Assembly (NCBI GenBank): GCA_937907305.1
Contig: CALERQ010000126.1
Location: 1-8,938, forward strand
Length of the DNA stretch: 8,938 nucleotides
Source: an uncultured Clostridia bacterium
Lineage (GTDB): Bacteria; Bacillota; Clostridia; Oscillospirales; Ruminococcaceae
Reading direction: 5' to 3'
The notes beneath the pieces were generated by a model. That model was given only the letters and a program-made list of their open reading frames with translations, had not been told where the DNA came from and searched no databases. This document shows, in pieces, positions 7,049 through 8,938 of this stretch. The position numbers and the translations under genes were made by a program. Position 1 is the stretch's first letter, and every line of letters begins with the position of its first letter.

Positions 7049-8152
7049 TTATTTGCCGTATACCTGGTAAGCAATATCCATCGGCTCATATTTTTCTACC
7101 AAAGCACGATAGGTATCCAGAATCTCCTGGCCATTGTAGCCATAGGAATCGGCCTTGGCAACAAAGTCGGCAACGGTGGACTCCAGCTTTTCAGCCCACT
7201 TGGCCTGCTCGGTCTCATCCAGCGCGATTACGGTTTTGCCAGCGTCCTCGATGGCTTTAATGCTCTTCTTCAGCTCGCCGCCCATCCAGTCATCACTGGA
7301 ATACTCATCAACAAAACGATCATAAACAGTGCGGAACGCTTCCTGAATATCAGTGGGGAGGCTGTTCCAGGTCTTCTCGTTCATATACAGGCTGGAGGTG
7401 GTATAGGTGCCGATACCGGAGAAGATGAAGTAATCAGCAACTTCCTGCAGCTTGTAGCTGACTGCCAAAGTCACAGGAATACCGGTAGCAGCTGCAACGG
7501 TATCACGCTCCAAAGCCTCATAGATCTCGGAAGCGTCCAGCGCAACAGGGGTAGCGCCCAGCATGGTCATCTCACTGTTTACAGCGCCCATGGCACGGAT
7601 TTTCAGGCCCTGCATATCGTCCAGGTTATTGATAGCCTTATCAGTGGAAACAATAACAACCTCGGAGGGAACAACGGGGCCCAGGTTTACTACGCCCTGC
7701 TTCTTGCACATATCGGTGAAAGGAGCATAGGTATCAAACATCTCTTTCAGTGCTTTGTTGGCTACCCACTCGGAAGTGGTGGAATAAGGCAGCATGTCAA
7801 CGAACAGCGGATAGAACTGGCTCTCATAGAAACCCTCGGGAACAAAGGCGATATCGGCCAGGCCGCCGCTTACCGCTTCCAGAGTCTCACCGGATTTGGT
7901 CATGGAACCACCGAAATAGGTCTCAAAGGTCACACGACCGTTGGTCTCCTTGGTCACCTGCTCCAGGAAATACTTCAGGCTGGCACCGTCGACACCGGTC
8001 TCCGGCAGATGGGTGGTAAATACCAGGTTGTAGGTCTTACCATTGTCTTCATCGGTCTGGCCGGGGTTGTTGCTGTTGTCGCCGCAGGCCACACACAGCA
8101 GAGCCATGCACAGGGCCATTACTACAGCAAATACTTTGGACAGCTTTCTCAT
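7049..8152 (-). CDS. dctP: TRAP transporter solute-binding lipoprotein (DctP family)
   Basis: The protein has 367 aa. The N-terminus is a lipoprotein signal: basic MRKLSK, a hydrophobic stretch, then CVAC with the lipidated Cys at 23, followed by a polar linker. This anchors it outside a Gram-positive membrane. The DctP fold follows: FTTHLPETG (45-53), GGLADIAFVPEG (96-107), GLKIRAMGA (182-190) with R186 as the expected carboxylate-binding Arg, and LDASEIYEALERDTVAAATG (205-224). It captures the ligand for DctQM. The start is fixed by AGGAGG (8160-8165) 7 bases upstream. It is the first gene of the operon and sits just downstream of two promoter candidates and palindromic operators. The conserved Arg suggests a ligand with a carboxylate or similar anionic group, but its identity is unknown. 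Cys at the -3 lipobox position is mildly atypical. Confidence 0.96.
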   Translation of the reverse strand: MRKLSKVFAVVMALCMALLCVACGDNSNNPGQTDEDNGKTYNLVFTTHLPETGVDGASLKYFLEQVTKETNGRVTFETYFGGSMTKSGETLEAVSGGLADIAFVPEGFYESQFYPLFVDMLPYSTTSEWVANKALKEMFDTYAPFTDMCKKQGVVNLGPVVPSEVVIVSTDKAINNLDDMQGLKIRAMGAVNSEMTMLGATPVALDASEIYEALERDTVAAATGIPVTLAVSYKLQEVADYFIFSGIGTYTTSSLYMNEKTWNSLPTDIQEAFRTVYDRFVDEYSSDDWMGGELKKSIKAIEDAGKTVIALDETEQAKWAEKLESTVADFVAKADSYGYNGQEILDTYRALVEKYEPMDIAYQVYGK

Positions 8153-8183
8153 TTTCTAACCTCCTATAATATCTTGCTTATCT

Positions 8184-8214
8184 ATTGTAACAGGAGAGCG
8201 CTCTCCTGCTGCAA
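8184..8214 (-). promoter_or_regulatory. Proximal promoter candidate for dctP with a long, palindrome-filled spacer
   Basis: Reading on the minus strand, TTGCAG (8209-8214) and TACAAT (8184-8189) are 19 bases apart. The -10 matches 5/6 of consensus and the -35 only 3/6. Predicted initiation near 8177 would leave a short leader of about 25 bases holding the dctP ribosome site (8160-8165). A long spacer occupied by a dyad is the layout of MerR-type activated promoters, but no MerR gene is in the window. Confidence 0.4.
8191..8208. repeat. Perfect 18-bp palindrome, probable operator upstream of dctP
   Basis: CAGGAGAGCGCTCTCCTG is perfectly self-complementary with no loop, so it suits a dimeric DNA-binding protein better than an RNA hairpin. 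It starts 39 bases upstream of the dctP ATG, and it lies about 65-82 bases downstream of the start predicted from the stronger distal promoter. Its central AGCGCT resembles LacI-type operators; IclR binding is also possible. Confidence 0.75.
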
Positions 8215-8279
8215 ACAACTATTACGGGTTTCGTCTGTTTTTGAATTTATGATTTTGTAATATGGAATATTTTTTCTTT

Positions 8280-8308
8280 ATTATAAATTGTTCATTCAGA
8301 TTTTTCAA
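8280..8308 (-). promoter_or_regulatory. Strong sigma-A promoter of the dctPQM-FAD-Mo-ferredoxin operon
   Basis: On the minus strand TTGAAA (8303-8308) and TATAAT (8280-8285) are separated by exactly 17 bases, matching 5/6 and 6/6 of consensus. Initiation near 8273 gives a 5' leader of about 120 bases before dctP. It is the best match to consensus in the intergenic region and probably the main operon promoter. Confidence 0.75.
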
Positions 8309-8323
8309 TCTGTTTCTGAATGA
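8292..8323. promoter_or_regulatory. Inverted repeat centred on the operon -35 box (candidate operator)
   Basis: TCATTCAGA (8292-8300) and TCTGAATGA (8315-8323) are perfect 9-base arms around a 14-base centre that contains the -35 hexamer. A second, overlapping repeat CAGATT (8297-8302)/AATCTG (8307-8312) shares the inner bases. A protein bound here would compete with RNA polymerase, so repression by the nearby IclR-family protein is a reasonable guess. Confidence 0.55.
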
Positions 8324-8373
8324 TTCATTATACCTAATTTGCATGACAGTGCTGCATAAAAATGTCCAATTTC

Positions 8374-8395
8374 ATTTGCATTCCATTGTCATTCC
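8374..8395. repeat. Tandem 11-base repeat upstream of the operon promoter
   Basis: ATTTGCATTCC (8374-8384) is followed directly by ATTGTCATTCC (8385-8395), with 9 of 11 bases identical. The period is about one helical turn, and the repeat is centred roughly 110 bases upstream of the predicted start, so it could be a paired activator site. It may also be chance in AT-rich DNA. Confidence 0.35.
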
Positions 8396-8584
8396 GCACA
8401 AATCTAAGCGTTATTTTAGCACATTTCACTAAATAAGTGCCTGTTTTTTGTGATTTCTCATTGCATTATCCTCTTTTGTTCGGCAAAAATGTAGTTCTGC
8501 TATTCCGTATAATTCACTTTTCGTTTGCCTCTTTTCAGAATAATCGTTGTACCAAAAGCTGACCGCCATCGCGCTCCTATTCTG

Positions 8585-8613
8585 TATAATAAAAAAGAGC
8601 CTGTTTTAGGCTC
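8585..8613 (-). terminator. Orphan minus-strand intrinsic terminator
   Basis: On the minus strand GAGCCT and AGGCTC (8608-8613 and 8597-8602) form a 6-bp stem around a 5-base loop, followed by TTTTTTATTATA. It faces transcripts coming from the tRNA side, yet the tRNA-Ile gene already has its own terminator about 140 bases earlier. It may be a back-up terminator or end a short RNA from 8614-8735. Confidence 0.7.
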
Positions 8614-8735
8614 ATTCACATTTTGTATTGTTTTTCTCCTTTTCAATGCACACCACAACTCAATAAAAAAATATCCTGTACTATTATATGAAGCCAAACT
8701 CCTCCGTAAAAGCGCAGTAGGTGGATTGACTTCTC

Positions 8736-8785
8736 ACCCACCAAATAAAAAAGACGCCATATGGCGTCTTTTTTATTTGGTGGGT
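8736..8785. repeat. 50-bp perfect palindrome including the tRNA-Ile 3' end and its terminator
   Basis: The two 25-base arms (8736-8760 and 8761-8785) are exact reverse complements, meeting at ATAT. The right arm contains the last bases of tRNA-Ile (ACCCACCA on the minus strand); the left arm repeats those bases in mirror position. The core GACGCCAT/ATGGCGTC with flanking A- and T-runs acts as a two-way intrinsic terminator (about 8744-8777). Symmetry stops sharply on both sides. Confidence 0.95.
8744..8777. terminator. Bidirectional intrinsic terminator of tRNA-Ile
   Basis: An 8-bp GC-rich stem, GACGCCAT with ATGGCGTC (8753-8768), is followed by TTTTTTATTT on either strand. It lies directly after the CCA of the minus-strand tRNA gene and forms the centre of the larger palindrome. 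Confidence 0.9.
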
Positions 8786-8854
8786 CTTCAGGGACTCGAA
8801 CCCTGGACCAACCGGTTATGAGCCGGGAGCTCTGACCAACTGAGCTAAAGACCC
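8778..8854 (-). tRNA. tRNA with anticodon CAT, most likely tRNA-Ile2 (lysidine-type)
   Basis: This 77-base gene includes encoded CCA (8778-8780). The acceptor stem GGGTCTT/AAGACCC is perfect, the D-arm is GCTC...GAGC, the anticodon loop is CTCATAA, and the T-arm is CAGGG TTCGAGT CCCTG with discriminator A. The overall body and the CTCATAA loop resemble the Bacillus-type tRNA-Ile(CAT), whose C34 is changed to lysidine by TilS so that it reads AUA. Elongator tRNA-Met in Firmicutes usually has a TTCATAC loop, which argues against Met without excluding it. The first anticodon-stem pair is a C27/U43 mismatch. Confidence 0.9.
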
Positions 8855-8861
8855 TTAGTAA

Positions 8862-8895
8862 AAAACGCCGCCGACAAAATGCACGGCGGCGTTTT
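8862..8895. terminator. Hairpin with A/T tracts between tRNA-Asn and tRNA-Ile
   Basis: AAAACGCCGCCG (8862-8873) and CGGCGGCGTTTT (8884-8895) pair perfectly around a 10-base loop. On the minus strand, which carries the tRNAs, the stem ends in TTTTTT and looks like an intrinsic terminator for tRNA-Asn. Its right end touches the CCA of tRNA-Asn, and the next tRNA begins only 7 bases after its left end. Confidence 0.85.
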
Positions 8896-8938
8896 GGCTC
8901 CCCCTGTCCGGCTTGAACGGACGACCCTGCGGTTAACA
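8895..8938 (-). tRNA. tRNA-Asn (anticodon GTT), 3' part only
   Basis: The visible 44 bases correspond to positions 33-76 of a tRNA cut by the window edge: anticodon GTT within TGTTAA, the 3' strand of the anticodon stem, variable loop GGGTC, T-arm GTCCG TTCAAGC CGGAC, acceptor strand AGGGGGA, discriminator G and encoded CCA. The GTT anticodon with G73 fits tRNA-Asn. Confidence 0.93.

Larger units (their letters stand above)
8153..8777. other. AT-rich intergenic control region between the TRAP/molybdoenzyme operon and tRNA-Ile; no convincing gene
   Basis: This 625-base stretch is much more AT-rich than the flanking genes. It holds the dctP leader, two promoter candidates, several inverted repeats, a tandem 11-base repeat, an orphan minus-strand terminator and the left part of a large palindrome. 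The short open frames running through it (8525-8821 plus, 8500-8697 minus) cross a terminator or the antisense of a tRNA and have no family resemblance, so no protein gene is called. Confidence 0.75.

Noticed and set aside
7037..8260. 407-codon plus-strand open frame opposite dctP
   Set aside because: It is an antisense shadow; it extends into the operon's promoter region and has no recognisable domain.
8419..8440. Small inverted repeats (CACT/AGTG, GCAC/GTGC) as an FNR/CRP-like site
   Set aside because: The arms are only 4 bases, and the spacing does not match those consensus sites.
8500..8697. 65-aa minus-strand open frame
   Set aside because: It reads straight through the terminator at 8585-8613, and its residues look like translated intergenic DNA.
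8525..8821. 98-aa plus-strand open frame ending in GLQGLEPWTNRL
   Set aside because: Its C-terminus is the antisense of the tRNA-Ile gene, a well-known source of spurious proteins, and it runs through the palindrome and orphan hairpin with no ribosome site.
1..8938. CRISPR array, insertion sequence or transposase, phage genes
   Set aside because: No regularly spaced repeats, transposase motifs or terminal inverted repeats flanking a gene were seen; the long palindrome is a single compact structure.

Overview
The window looks like a chromosomal piece of an anaerobic, low-to-mid GC Gram-positive bacterium, most likely a gut-type Clostridia (Oscillospirales-like). This is an inference from strong AGGAGG-type ribosome binding sites before nearly every gene, tRNA genes with encoded CCA, a lipoprotein-type solute-binding protein, and oxygen-sensitive molybdenum and iron-sulfur enzymes. 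Genes are GC-rich; the 0.6 kb between the operon and the tRNA genes is visibly AT-rich.

Layout. Positions 3-398 (+) hold the 3' part of mobB (Mo cofactor nucleotide attachment), overlapping by 11 bases an IclR-family regulator (388-1143, +). A strong two-way hairpin terminator (1158-1199) separates this pair from a convergent six-gene operon on the minus strand. In transcription order the operon is dctP (8152-7049), dctQ (6890-6405), dctM (6408-5104), an FAD/NAD(P)H oxidoreductase (5075-3810), a molybdopterin oxidoreductase catalytic subunit (3813-1672) and a four-cluster ferredoxin subunit (1675-1223). Three junctions are ATGA overlaps. Only dctP-dctQ has a large gap, and it carries a GC-rich hairpin. 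Upstream of dctP lie a near-consensus sigma-A promoter with a dyad over its -35 box, and a perfect 18-bp palindrome filling the 19-bp spacer of a second, weaker promoter candidate. At the right edge are tRNA-Ile(CAT) and a partial tRNA-Asn(GTT), both minus strand, with terminators. The tRNA-Ile terminator is the core of a 50-bp perfect palindrome that includes the tRNA 3' end.

How the genes fit together (inference). A TRAP transporter brings in an organic acid or similar anion. A soluble cytoplasmic electron chain, NAD(P)H to FAD protein to 4x[4Fe-4S] protein to bis-MGD molybdoenzyme, then reduces, dehydroxylates or oxidises it. No Tat signal, membrane anchor or quinol-oxidising subunit is present, so the enzyme appears cytoplasmic and fed by a pyridine nucleotide. 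MobB would supply the cofactor and the IclR protein would sense the substrate or product. The substrate cannot be read from the sequence. This complete but unassigned import-plus-molybdoenzyme module is the most interesting content of the window.
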